From Clarireedia homoeocarpa (Eukaryota; Ascomycota; Leotiomycetes; Helotiales; Rutstroemiaceae), in assembly GCA_001465935.1 (NCBI GenBank), contig LNKV01000023.1:124001-188000 (forward strand): a stretch of DNA of 64,000 nucleotides. Reading direction: 5' to 3'. The translations under genes and the position numbers were made by a program. The number at the start of each line of letters is the position of its first letter. The stretch's first letter is position 1. The notes beneath the pieces were generated by a model that was not told the DNA's origin, did no database searches, and saw only the letters and a list, made by a program, of their open reading frames with translations. Below are positions 33,982 through 46,522 of the stretch, one piece after another.

Positions 33982-36900
33982 GTTTTGATCTATCCATGTC
34001 TCTAGTGTTGACCTCTTCCCCAAAACCCGAATCTGTCGGATTCGACCTCTCCAATCACGAAAAGAATCTGCGGCGCGTGGAAACTTAGATCATTCATTTC
34101 TGGTGTTTTTCTGCACTTCGCGGGAATAGATTGAATAATCTGCGGCCGTGGTCATGCTGATCTAGTTCGCTGTCGCGGTGGTGTGAGGTGATCCGGAAAC
34201 CAGACTCTAGGTTCAACTAGTAATTACAGAGCTACATAGTCATCAGTTCAATTACACTGATTGCAATTACATGATAGAATGATGATTGTATGAAAGTATG
34301 AATAAGTGAAGTTCGTCTTTATTCTCTCATCTATGTTCGTTTGTATTTCTTCGATCATATTTCGATTCCCAAGTTGTGGTTACGACCTACCAAAGATCTG
34401 GAATAGCATGTAGAGTTGTACTTTTGTGGGGTGACCCTATGAAGATTTGGGATAACGACTTGAGCTACCGGAGGCTTTGATTGATTCGTGTCCTATTGGT
34501 TGTAGCCAATTGTGATAGTATTGGGACCCTTGTGGCGGGTCACACTGCGTGCTGATTTTATAGCAATCTTAAATGGCATAAGGTATTGCATAGTGGCCTG
34601 AAGGCTGAATTTACAACCAATATGTGTGAAAACTCCAAAAGTGACGCCACTTCTAGACAAGTGACAATTTAGGCTTATATTCGGTTTCACAATATGAGTG
34701 GCGATCTTGATACATTGTTTACAGCTGTAATGAATTCAGACGAAGTTCGTTAACACTGTGAGTACGAGATAAATAGAAGTTGCAATTACAGACTTCTTCA
34801 TCAGACTAGGCAATTAAAACAATGCCTACACTTGTTAGGTTCAAGCATGTGTAAGAAGCCAGGCCGGAGGACGAAGACTCAACACCTGTACGCGGTGTCC
34901 TCTACGAACCTCGAGGTGATTTATCCCTTGAGAGCCAAGATTGAGTCACTTTAACGTCCTTTCGACAACGTTATTGTATATACCTACGATCGATTCTCGA
35001 CGAACTTTCGCGATCCAAGTACTTTCACGATATAATCCTCTACTTTCGACCTCTGCTTGTATATCGTACCTTCGGAGAAAATATAAAGGGGAACAAGGCG
35101 GGTTATGATTATAGACGGAATAGCTTGGACTAGAGAGAGAAGAAGGGCTTGGACTAGAGAGAGGAGAAGGGCTTTGATCAGACAAGAAAAGGGGACTGCC
35201 AATAGATGGCCGATTACTAGTGATATCTATATGGCTAGTATTATATACAAAGGGAACTGGGAGGGAAGGATCTGAGGCTATTTCTCTCTGTCAAAGAACC
35301 TTTTGTGACAATGATTACGAGATAGAGGAACTTAGAGTAGCTGTCTTCTTTCCTGCGGTTTAAGGAAACTGTTACTTGTCAAGGGAGAAGCCTATTAAGT
35401 TAAGGATACTACAGTGGATGTAGAGGAGTTTTGCTAGTTTATTCTCTGTAAAATTGACCTGTAGAGAATCTACGAGTCTCTACCGACCTACATAGTCTTG
35501 GACTCAAAAAGGTCGTTAAAATGAAAAATCAATCAAGAAGCCAGACCCGGTGGACCAGTGGTCGCAGCTGCCTCTAACAGAAGCACTCCTGTACGATACT
35601 CATAGTTGACACAAGGATGCACAATCATTCGGCTTAAAATTCAGATCATTTCAATATATCTCTATTATTTCTGAAGATGTAAAATCGAAGAAGATGATGA
35701 TATGTCCCAATTCAAACTCCTTCTGGAACTTTCGGGATAGCTCGACTGTCGAGAATATTAATGTTTGAGGGGGGAAAGAACAGACAATGCCACGGTGAAG
35801 TCCGGACATTCAAAGTGACAGCACTTGAGTTAGCTATGATGAAACTAGACAAGTAAAGAGTTCGAATTCCTTGTGTTTCTTTCGTAACGAAATTCTAAGT
35901 GTGTGATTAGAGAATTCTTGGGTGCATTTCTGTGCAGCGGTAAGACTTCGGGCTAACAGCAATATTACGCCTTCTATTACGGGCTGCATATTTCTCGTTA
36001 TATACCCGGTGTTCTACCTCCTGTAAATAGCAGGCCTGTGCCATGTCCAAGCAGTGTTGTCAATAGTGCACTCGTTCAATGGTGCACACCCCCGCCATCC
36101 ACCGCTAGTGTAGCAGTGAATACATGATTATCTGCACATCATCAAAACCGTACAGACTGGCAGTGCCCTATTTGGACCGAACAAGGGTCTCACCGGCCAC
36201 ATTCATCATGTGGAAGTCGAAAGAGGGAAGAAATTTCACTCAGATCTGCATAATTTGGCTAAGTATATCCTCACACCCACGTCTTAGCGTTAGAATAGTG
36301 CAGTTGCAGTATACAGCCATTTCACGCCCTGCAGCCTGTATGGTCTGTGGCTATGCGCACATACTGGTAGTCAGATCTAATGCCCTTCCAAACTGCGCTA
36401 TTTTGCACGGTTTCCACTACTACGAGGACCCTGTACGTGGTATTTTCTTCAGCCCACAACAAATGTGCGTCTAACTCAACAACTTACACATCTTTAGCTT
36501 ACAAATCCAATGATAATTGAGAGCTAAGATGAGGTAGGAAGAGTGGGACGAATTAGAATGCCTCATATGGGACCCAACAGTGTGGGTAGGATTACGACGA
36601 CTAATAACATCCCTTCACAAAACCAAAGAACATCGAGAAATCCTAGCCGATCGAACTTCTGGCCCTACCCTGGCATGGCCTACAGAAATGCCGCTCTACA
36701 ATTTCGTCCACAGGGAAAAATGAAGTGTTCAAGGGGTCTGATTGAGGAGCAGCATGACATAGGTATAACGTCACCGCCTAGCCAAAAGTATTAAGCCTAG
36801 ACTTCTATGGATGCGACTTAGTGCTAAGTCTTTCCGGTGATAGATGTATGAGAAGCTGATCTTGTTTTCTATATTCTGGGAATCACTGAAGTCAAATGTA

Positions 36901-37210
36901 TTGTCAACACGTACTGATATAGATGACAGAAGTGTGTAGATTAGACCTAAAATTGCACACCGCAAGGAAAACAGAGTCAGAGATCTCCCAGAATAGAGTA
37001 CAATAGTTCGATTTTGCTCAAGCAACGTTTATGAGGTGGGGCCTTCAGTTCTGTGTAACCCAATTAAGCCGCTGCAACATACAAACAAGGCGAAAACGCC
37101 ACAGGACCTGACCTATTGTCCATTTCATACAATGACCACTAAAACTGTTTTCTAAATACAACCAACACAATACGACGACATGCAAAGGCATGTACCCTAC
37201 TGCCTCAGGT
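33982..37210. other. Gene-poor island, middle part
   Basis: No supported gene. There is a 24-base direct duplication ('gcttggactagagagag' type) at about 35124-35175. An island-internal likeness exists between 'gcagtgttgtcaatagtgca' near 36050 and 'gcagtgttgtcagtagtgta' near 31710. Open frames such as 36124-36474 (+) carry no known motif. Confidence 0.45.
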
Positions 37211-37610
37211 ATTTATGACTCGTCCCCGAGGTAGCCGACCGCAAACTAGAAATTTTTGTAGTGACTCAGGAGAGGGTTGCGGTGCGGGCATGCCAATGTG
37301 TAGTGACGCTAGATACTTCAACAAAGAGATGCAGATAAACAATCGTTGGATGGCACGCTGGACCGTAGCCCTGCTCAGTCACGAAATATGTATGGACGCC
37401 ATAGAAAACGGAAAACTTGGTAGGGATGCGCTGGGTTAAGACATTGCTCCCGTACACAGCCTGCAGTATCTGAAAGGCTGATGCCGAATATATGCTTAAC
37501 ACTGTGCAACTGCTACAGGAAACTAACGACGGGAAGAGTTGTATTTACGATTGCGTCTCTTTCCCGTTCTATGACTGGAAGTGTCAGCTTTGAACTATCT
37601 TCCAAACGTC

Positions 37611-37976
37611 CTAGAATTTCACTTGCTCTGGATCATCCCGTTTTTCCATGTTCATACCACCGTTGCCATTGACTATGATGGGCTCATGCTCCGGACAAGG
37701 CTCAAACGACCAGTCTTCAGAGCCTCTATCGCAAGTGTCCGGCGTGCGCTTTTCGCAGCTCCCTGGACTGGAGCAGCTGTGATACACGATGCTCTTCATG
37801 CACCTAAACGTACAAAAGTAGTACACTTTATCGGCCCTGCACATGTTGTTCCGAATGTTCGAAGGGTATCAAAACGATAAGTATGTGGATGCAAAGCGAA
37901 GCAACTTGGCAGTACAGATGTTTTGCTTGACTTCGGAGTAACAGTTATGGCCATGTGCTCTGAGTATTGTTGCTCG
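37611..37976 (-). pseudogene. Cysteine-rich reading frame interrupted by one TGA
   Basis: On the minus strand a frame from 37976 runs 35 codons (two Cys), meets TGA at 37871-37869, then continues in the same register to a stop at 37611. That second part has seven more Cys and an acidic end: MCRADKVYYFCTFRC, then HSCSSPGSCEKRTPDTC and FEPCPEHEP. The composition resembles small secreted proteins. The stop could be a C to T change in a CGA codon, or it could lie in an unrecognised intron. No signal peptide is visible. A TATA-like TATATAAAGC lies immediately upstream (37990-37981). It is adjacent to other orphan frames in the gene-poor island. Not assigned to any family. Confidence 0.35.
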
Positions 37977-39243
37977 TCAAGCTTTATATAGACGACTCGG
38001 CTCTCGACTGGATATCTGTACAACATCCCGATGCTCATCGCGCAATGCTGGTATCCGGAGAACTGCAGCATGTTGTCTTACGTTGCTGCTCAGCGTGACA
38101 GGGGTAGTCTTCTTCGCGGGGAGAGGCCAACGACCCAAACCTTGGGTAAATGACAACTTCGAATGCTTCCTTGAATGAGTACGAATTAGGAGACTTCGAG
38201 ACTAGGCACCTTGAAAGACGGACATCAACGATGTTCCACAACAATCGTTACAGCATGATTCAACTATCAGTGTCAGGGTAATCCCTGGCCAACCATCGTA
38301 CGTAGATGATCAAAAACCCGGGCAGATGTTGAGCTGCAGGAGCGGGTTGACTTCCCCGAAAGTCCTCGTTGGAGCCGTCAGAATATGGAATCATGTTCGT
38401 TGAATAAAGCTCGTAGCCATGGATCATTGCTAGCCAAGAACTTGCCAAACTATTCAAAACTTCTCAGGAATAACTATCCATAAAAAGTATTATGATCAGC
38501 CATCAATAATGCAGGCGCGGCGACTATTCATACTCGGTAGCGTGCGATTGGGCAGCTGACGAGAGATACCGGTTTATCAAGATCGAATGCATCAATGTAA
38601 CTACTATTAAGACCACTCAACAAGATACTAAGCTAGAAGACGCAGTATCAGGCAGCGAAGAAGCTCAGGAGAAGTTGGGAGGATTGATATATCCTAGGTC
38701 TAATGACTAGTCCTGCTGGTAGTGGTACTCCGGAGTCTGGATTAACCGAACCTTGAGAGAACTATGCTTATTGTGGAGTCATGGCTGCATAGTGAACTAA
38801 TGTACTTATGATGTATCATATCTCAGTCCAATTTTCTAACGCACTTCCGAACTGAACAGGCAGGAATACTAGAGCACGGTCGGAAGCCTCGACTCCGCTC
38901 CAAGATTCGCACTAACTATCTCCACGCCCATAAGGTCCAATTACCAAGGTATGGGTGCGGGTGCGGATGCGATGGATGCATTGTGTAGCAACGCTTGTAG
39001 ATAGGATTCTAGGGTTAGACCCCTGAATGCCTAAAAGAGCTCATGCATAACAAAGTGACCATGTATTGTTCTCTTTCTTTCATCTGGGAGTTCTCTGCTG
39101 CATACAACTAGGTTAGGCTAAGAACTGTGCTAATTTCCATGTGATCAGCTAGTAATACAATACCTCAAAGCCTTTATGATTTTTGATCGGCTAAAGAGAT
39201 TCATGTGTTCCAAAATGTAATCCCACATTTTTCGTTAGCTGAA
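37977..39243. other. Gene-poor island, right part
   Basis: Nothing recognisable. Small frames occur on both strands without motifs. Confidence 0.45.
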
Positions 39244-39848
39244 TCATAATTCTATTAATTTCGATTTGAAAGTATAGACGGACCTCTGAATCATGGGTAG
39301 ACAATTAGAAGCTTTAGCCCAAAAATTGGCGGGGGTGAAAAGGCTGTCAGTTGATCTAGGAAAGTACCGATACAGCTCGTTGTCGTGATTGGACGCATCG
39401 AAGCTAACAATAATTGGCTGAAAAGATTGGTCAGAAAGCCATAATATGACAAGCCAAAAGCTAATCATCCTACAATCTCTCAACTATCAGCCAATTTCTC
39501 ATGAAAGCGTCTATCATGCAGTACGACAATGGAGGTTCTTAGATTATTGGCAGGAATAAGCGCGATCGAATTACCTTTCGATGATAAAAGCCCCCAATTC
39601 CCGCCATCTGCAGATGCCAGCATTATTGGTTGTGGTGAAGCTTGATCTAAGACATCCAAAAATACAAAGGCATTTTCTGGGATATTGTCGTTATGCATTA
39701 ACACCAGGAGTCTCGACGCGAGTGCGACGAGATGAATGGAATGGATTGATGGCTCTGTGTTACTTAGATGATCTCGACCTAACTTAGGCGGTTGAACCAA
39801 GGCCAAGGCGACTATAAGCATTCCAGTTACCATTCTTCGGTTGACCAT
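39244..39848 (-). pseudogene. Possible secreted protein gene, split frame
   Basis: From 39848 a frame starts with a plausible signal peptide (MVNRRMVTGMLIVALALVQP). It continues with HSIHLVALASRLLVLMHND, NAFVFLDVLDQASPQPIML and SADGGNWGLLSSKGNSIALI, ending at 39480. Overlapping by four bases, a second frame reads FQPIIVSFDASNHDNELYRY and PRSTDSLFTPANFWAKASN down to 39244. The two halves look like one protein separated by a frame change or by an intron ending at the good acceptor 'tcttttcag' near 39418. No donor in the right phase was found. The family is not recognised. It may be an orphan secreted protein or its relic. Confidence 0.35.
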
Positions 39849-40937
39849 ACCGAGAGGCGCTCAAGCCATTTTCTAAGCCGTGGAATGTGAGATGTATGCA
39901 AGATCGTAGATCACAACCCAGGTAGATCTAAGTACGATGCCAAGAATTGTGCCTCAAAGTCTTGGTGCTGAACCTGTCAATCCCAAAGTATTCATTGGGC
40001 GTAATGTGGAGGGCTTTCTGGACGGTCAATCCCTACTGCATTATGTTCATATATGCACGCAATTGGTGAGGCCGACGCCCAGGTCTGAGCTCTCTGGAGC
40101 GCCCTCCAATAGATTGTCATCAGTGTCTTGAAGAGACATTACAATCTGGCTAGTGTGCACCCAACCTACTTGAGGACTTCTTCGCCATCTGTCGATATGC
40201 AGGAATTGGCTTTGGCGCGAGGGATCATTAAAGAGAAGACATTCGTTCCCCCCTCGAGAAAACAGTGAAGCTATTCTGCAAGGTCCCGAACATAATTTAG
40301 TAGCGGACGATAGCTCGTCTCACATAGCACTTGTACCATACTACCTCCTACTGTCGAATTATCTTCTAGATCCCCTTACTGCCAAAAGTGTAAGATTTTG
40401 GAGTGAGTTCTCCGCAACTGTCATTGCGCGTGTGGTGATGACTGACCTCCTGCGTAGCGTTACTACGCGTATTGATCTTGAATCCTCATACATCCCTTCC
40501 AAATCTCACCTCGCACCGATATATCACCATTGGCCTTGCGTATCCCCAGATACACTTAGCAGTCAAGACACGACTCAGAATGCGACTTGAATTTGTCTTG
40601 TGAACTCCAAATAAGTTGGTAAGTCCAGTCTATTTTCATCCCTTCTCAGGCTTCGCTTCTTGATCGAGCCATACTGGTTGCAAAGCCAGCATCCAACGGA
40701 AGTCATTTTTCTAAATGATAAATGGGAGGGAAAACTCCCTGTGTACTTACCTGTACATTTTCAGGACTATTAACTTATTCATATTCATTATAGTATTTCA
40801 AATTTGGATCGCAGAGGCAAGGTGTAAAGCACCTAAACTATTCGTAAGTTACCCTCAGCGGATTAAAGTATGTTGATACTAACACTCGCCTTAACAGACA
40901 TCACCCTCTACATAGTAGGACCAGGTTCTGCTCAAAT
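39849..40937. other. Right edge of the island and leader of the C2H2 gene
   Basis: No gene is supported in 39849-40500. From about 40500 the sequence may be the 5' leader of the next gene. A 'gtaagt' donor at about 40620 and 'cag' acceptors near 40760 suggest a leader intron, but this is not certain. Confidence 0.4.
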
Positions 40938-42146
40938 ATGATCATCTACGAAGACTCGAACAATTCTTTTCCAACGGGGATGAGCCAATTGAACATATCA
41001 ATGAACTCTTTTGCAAGTAATTTTTTTTCAGATTCACAAAACTCTTCCTGGGATGGTTCACAACACCCAATAGGGACGCCTGCAAGCTCGGTAACACGCC
41101 GGATGTCAATTGATGATACTCAGATGCTGGAGGATTTGTCTTTCCATATATCCACACCGTCAAGCTCCGGACCACCTTCCAGATATGAGGGACACATGAA
41201 TACCAATGTCTTATGTGCTATGTCTACAATAACTCAAGACATATTAACAGGCCTTCAGGATTCAAGCATGTTCTTTAGTATAGATGAGGGAAAGCAGATA
41301 GCTGATACCAGCAACCTCAACTACGACAGCTTCCAGACCTTCACCCCTGCTATATTCAGCTCCTTCGAATCACAATGTTCACCCAGCGATATTCCGTCGC
41401 TTATGAATGATCTGTACTCCCCAACTTCGACAGCCGAGACATCAGGGGCAATGGAATTTGTTGATCCAACACAAACAACCTTCATGAACGCATTTCCCGA
41501 TCTTCAATCATCACCACAAGCACCTATCACACCAATCAAGTTCGAAACATCTGGATCAGAGTTCAGCTCTCAGAGATCCTTCCATGACTCTTCTCCTGCT
41601 ATTATGAGCTATCTTGTACCGCCACCTCAAGAATTCACGGAACTCGACACCCCCTCACCAGCTCGACAAGCAGCTTTGCGTCAGCCCTTATGCAAATTAC
41701 CCCAAAGTAGTGCTGCTCTACAGAGAATCCAGCAAGTGACTCTACTTAAGCCAGCGCGAGCTACACCTCAAATGAGTCAAATCAAGCAAGAAGGGATGAG
41801 CCTCCCGCCTAGCTTTACCGTTGAGAACAGATCCACACATGAGTGTCTTCACGCTGGTTGTGGCAAGCGATTCAAACGCCAGGAACATCTTAAACGACAC
41901 AAACCTGTGCACGATCCTAATAATAGGAAGCTCCAATGCCCTCACTGCGAAAAGACGATCGGAAGGTCAGATAATCTCAAGGAGCATGTTAAGCGTCATT
42001 TCGAGACGAAGGGAAACAGAACAAAGTATGTGGAGGGTGCGAAGATAACTTACGAATCGATGGGAAAACGAAGTCGCAAAACGGATAGCAAAGCAAAACC
42101 AAAGACACCGTCGAGTAGAACTAGAGTACAAAGGCGCCAAGTTTAG
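40938..42146 (+). CDS. C2H2 zinc-finger transcription factor, BrlA-like fingers
   Basis: A single exon encodes 402 residues. The first 290 are Ser/Thr/Pro/Gln-rich and disordered, as in activation regions. Near the C-terminus are two C2H2 fingers. Finger 1 (about 303-325, C-x4-C-x12-H-x3-H) contains GKRFKRQEHLKRH. Finger 2 (about 334-354, C-x2-C-x12-H-x3-H) contains GRSDNLKEHVKRH. NRTKYVEG and a Lys/Arg-rich tail follow. The pair RFKRQEHLKRH / RSDNL...GNR-YV closely recalls Aspergillus BrlA, the conidiation activator, but nothing outside the fingers matches and finger spacing differs, so orthology is not claimed. It is a nuclear DNA-binding regulator, probably of development or stress. It borders the gene-poor island. 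Confidence 0.85.
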   Translation: MIIYEDSNNSFPTGMSQLNISMNSFASNFFSDSQNSSWDGSQHPIGTPASSVTRRMSIDDTQMLEDLSFHISTPSSSGPPSRYEGHMNTNVLCAMSTITQDILTGLQDSSMFFSIDEGKQIADTSNLNYDSFQTFTPAIFSSFESQCSPSDIPSLMNDLYSPTSTAETSGAMEFVDPTQTTFMNAFPDLQSSPQAPITPIKFETSGSEFSSQRSFHDSSPAIMSYLVPPPQEFTELDTPSPARQAALRQPLCKLPQSSAALQRIQQVTLLKPARATPQMSQIKQEGMSLPPSFTVENRSTHECLHAGCGKRFKRQEHLKRHKPVHDPNNRKLQCPHCEKTIGRSDNLKEHVKRHFETKGNRTKYVEGAKITYESMGKRSRKTDSKAKPKTPSSRTRVQRRQV

Positions 42147-44631
42147 TCCATCCGGAGTGTATGTGGTATTTGCTGGGTGGAAGATAAGCTATTGTATGGT
42201 AGGTGTGAGAATATTCTAAAACGGAGAACGTGATGGGACAATGATAGATGAAACAACTGAGATCAAGGGATAGTATCATTGCTGTGGTATTAATATTAAT
42301 TCAATTATACGCTGCACTTTATCTACAGAGTGAAGGGCAAAGAAATGGGGTTGGGGCTGTGAAAAGAGGGGCATGGGTAGGAGAAAGATAGATACCAGGT
42401 TGGGTTGAACGGGTTCGGGATGGGTTGTATCAATGGTTTTTGGTGAGCTATACTGTACTGTATTGTATTGGATTTTATTATACCCGATCGCGGGTCTGCT
42501 TAATAGGAGGCATATGTAAAAGCTTGTGGGAGGAGATGCAAGGAAAGAGTCATCGTAGGTTCTCGGTGTGCTTGGACGGTTTGCTGCGTACAACAACTTG
42601 TTGGCATATAGTCAGTAATTAGAGGCAGTTTTTAAGAAAATACCATGCAACAATTAACAGCTCTAAAACATCTCACAAATCCCAAATTCTGTTCTTCGCC
42701 AATACCACAATGCAAGCTGGCGGATACCAAACATGTCGTTTCCTTCAACTTCTCCGCAAATGCAGGTACAACGGATATGCACCAGCTCAGCATTGACATA
42801 TGTATTATGCAAATGCAAATGCAAGGCAGTGAAGATTTATGCGTTCTTTCCATCTGCATGTATGTATGCCCGTTGAGGTGGTCCAAGACTTCTGGTGCAC
42901 ACGGAACCCCTTGCGTGGAAGGAGGTCTCAATCCCAACGACATGTCACGCATGATAGGAAGGGGATAACATCAGACCAAGGAAACCATAAAGATGGAACA
43001 TAAGAGTTTTAGTTGACTTTTAGTCTCGTTGAATGCGGGGAATGTGATGGAAAGGGGTAATACAGGATCTGTCGAGTTCTCTTCTATCAGTACTATACAT
43101 TTTGTGTGGCCGTTATACTCAATATGCTGCAAGGCAATACAGTAAGATATTGGAACCACCGATCATCTATAAGATCAGGTTTCTTCTTCCCTTAGATGAC
43201 ACGCTTCAGCTGACCACTTGTCTGAGAGGCTCTTTCCACCCATAGTTTGCTCAGGGCGCCGATTCCACGCCAAACATGCTGACACACAGGCTAATAGTGA
43301 TAACCTTCATACGCCGCGAGCACCTTCATGCGTCGTGGGCACCTTCATGCGTCGTGAGCACCTTCGTACGTCGTGAGCGATCCTCCGTCATCAGGACCAT
43401 AAGGACCTGAGAGTTTTTGATCCAATCACGTCCATCATCTAGCTATTTTTCGGGCATGGGATTCACACTTCCATCCTTATCGCAAACGAAGGCAATAAGA
43501 GAAGCATTTACCACGTAGAAGTAACAGTTCTTCGAGAAGTCCATCTGTATCACCAGTGACCAGTGCCTGTCGTCTAGATGTCCAATGATGTTAAAGCAGC
43601 AACCACCGTATTTCATTCGTGAAAGAAAATGCCGCAATTCTCAGCATAGCCACCATTATTGTAGCTCTTCAATATCCGTCTTCATGAATAAGTATTTTGT
43701 CCATCCTGATCAGTCTCTGTACGGTTGATTAATGTTACCAGAATAAACGGCAGAGCTCTTGGATGGATGGATCGATTTCCGTGACCTTGCGCCACAAGAC
43801 CTCACTCAAGCCCCACATCGAGCAACATCATCACCATTTTATTACATCTGGTGAACTGTTATGAATATCTGGTATGTTAGTATTCTATAATGAGGACAAT
43901 GGTATCGTGCATGCCTTTCGGCGATACTAGTACATATTAACTCATTACTCTTTGGTGCTTCTTTCTCAGAAGCTTCATGCGATATTTCAGCAACCGCTTC
44001 TTGCCTTGGATGTACTGACTGATCTGCATAGGGATATAGACATCGCAAGACTAGTCTAATGATATACAATCATTTATATTTAATCTTGAGAATCTCGACG
44101 TCTCAATCGGACTTTGGTTCTCAACCAGTGTTTCCACGGTCCAAAGTGCTGAAGCAAAAACGAGTCACTGACATTGGTGGAAGACTTCTTTTCCAAACGA
44201 TGAAACACAGCCAAGGTGCTATCTGTATCTCTATCAGCTAGAAGAGTATCGACGTTAAAGCTTTGCCTCTCGAAAATTACATTGATATGCCAACGTGCTA
44301 CGGACTCTGAACCAATCAATGCAGTCTCGACATTTCTACGATACGGGAACATCTTCGCTGGAGCAGAGTATCACGGGATAGTCCAATACCTATGTTCTTG
44401 ATTCACCAGATGCGTTTTCATATGTCATTTATCTCTCTCGAGTTGGTGCAACACGGCTAAAACAATAATATTCCAAGGATTTCTTTAGACATGAGAGGAG
44501 CTTTTCATCTAAAATTAGCTGGGATCTCCTTTCCGAACTGATCGTCTTTTAACTATTCCGAATTACTTCGCAACTAAAAATATCCAAGTCAGCTTCCAAC
44601 TCCCCCGAATTGTCATAGGCACAGCTTTAAA
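42147..44631. other. 2.5 kb intergenic region
   Basis: No supported gene. It contains a 19 bp x4 array listed separately. Open frames such as 44352-44080 (-) and 43637-43443 (-) have protein-like composition but no family, start context or partner exons. Confidence 0.5.
43303..43378. repeat. Four 19 bp tandem repeats
   Basis: Units accttcatacgccgcgagc, accttcatgcgtcgtgggc, accttcatgcgtcgtgagc and accttcgtacgtcgtgagc follow without spacing. Most differences are transitions at CpG or TpG positions. Confidence 0.95.
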
Positions 44632-46522
44632 ATGTCTTTGCCCACATATCAAGAGGCTGTAGATGGCCCAGAAGTCTTTGAATTGGTCACTCCTTACCTA
44701 GGAGATCAGGATTTAGTCGCTTGCTGCCAAGTTGATCATTACTTCAAGTCAATATTCGGTACTTATCTATGGAGGCACCCTTTCAAGAACCTATCTAGCA
44801 AAACAAACCCATGTCGTATGCTTCTCTACTAGAACTCCACGATCTATGCAATGCTAACCTGACTTAGGGACTGTCCACCAATTCTTCCACCTTTCCAAAA
44901 CTGCAGCCCTTGAAACTCGCAATCTCGTGACTGTCATCGATCTCCGTCATTTGAATGGAGTTAGAGAACACCGCACTCACACCCGTGACTACTTCATATC
45001 GGGGGTAAATTTGCGGCCAGCATACTTTCTTAGTCATCTCCGTCACTTCCAGAATATCAAGTGTATTATGATGAATGCTTCAACGTCCGAAGACTATAGA
45101 TCAAGTCCCGATTCTAGCATGCCTTTTGAGTTGAACGAGAAGCCAACACCCGAATTCTTGGGCGCTGCTGAATGCGGAATATTCGACATCTCCTCCATCG
45201 CTGGTCAACAGCTCTGCTTAAATATGATATATCTTGACATATCGGGAACGCACAGGGGTCCTAACTGGAGTCGGTTTTTGACACCCGCGAATCTTCCCAG
45301 CCTTCGAATCGTCAAATTGTGCTCTTTGAGGTTGACTGACGATCTACTTCCTCCTATTGTTACCCAATCCGGATATCAGATCTGGTCTTTAGATATTCGA
45401 GACAACTTTCTAACTGACAAGACAATTCATATCCTTTCCCAAAAGAAATGTTTCATGCCGAGTCTACCACGTTTCGCCAGAAGCACTGCCATCACCTTCG
45501 GAGGTACCCAAATGGAGACTACCGACCAGGACTTGTTCCAAAACCCTCCTCACTATGGAGAGCGGGTAGTGGGTGGATTGGCTCCCTTTCGTCCAGATAT
45601 AATTGGAGATGTTAACATCCTCCCAACAAGCACTGGCAATCAAATCCCCGTACTCCATAGGCGAACCGGCGAAGAAGACGATCTTCTCAAACCAACAGGT
45701 CTCACTCATTTGTATCTCGCTGGGAACAAATTAACCTCCAAAGGCGTACGGTATCTTCTTGCACAATCAAATCGTCTCCAACTCCTCGACGTCGGTTCTG
45801 TGCGCACCGGTCTTAACCTCCCCGGCATAGACATTCGCTCTCTCGATATATTCGCCCAAGAAGACACCACCGAAAGCCTTAGCCGCTCCGCTTGCCCCCG
45901 TCTCGAAGTCCTTCGTATTCACCACTCCATCATAACCATGTTACCATCAATCATCAGCCGCAGCTCCATCTACAATTCCACTGAAATTATCTCCGCACTA
46001 CGGGAGACACAGCACCACCACGGAGCCGAAGCATCCTGGAAGCCGTTCCATCCAAGCGATAACACGAAACTTCGCGAATTAACTCTAACCTCTATCCCCC
46101 GGCGTGCATCCCCGGAGCTCTTCCTATCACTAAAACACTTCATCGCCGCACTCGCGGATCAAGAATCTAGTATACTGGCGGCACGTCGGAATATTCGATA
46201 CCATAAACATGCGCCGGAGCTACTGATGGGGCTGAGGAAGTTGTCGTTGGAGTTTATGGCGGAAGAACAGCACGTGCGACCGAAGGAGTCGGTCACGGGA
46301 GATGCGGACGCGGAGGACTATTATGGTGCACTGAAGGGGGATTTTAGTTTTATGGATGAGAGGGAGGAGAAGGATAGGAAGGTGATACGCGGGGATGGGG
46401 AGGGGAATGTGGCCGAGGAGAGGGATGTGAAGGTGGATGTAGATATTGTAGAGGAATTAAAGAGGTGGAGAGCGAGCGAATCAAGACGCTGGGGCGGGAA
46501 GTTGGAGATAGTTTTGATGTGA
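44632..46522 (+). CDS. F-box-like, leucine-rich repeat protein
   Basis: Exons 44632-44815 and 44868-46522 join in phase to 612 residues. The N-terminus, VFELVTPYLGDQDLVACCQVDHYFKSIFGTYLWRHPFKN, fits an F-box-like fold (leucine, then LxxC/V-x-W spacing). Leucine-rich segments follow: LNMIYLDISG, LPSLRIVKLCSLRLTDDLL, IWSLDIRDNFLTDK, LTHLYLAGNKLTSKGVRYLL and LQLLDVGSVR. The C-terminus is long, charged and Asp/Glu/Lys-rich. Such proteins usually present substrates to SCF ubiquitin ligases. That role is inferred and the target is unknown. The donor is ambiguous (44816, or 44813 in the same phase), which changes one residue and the length by one codon. Confidence 0.75.
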
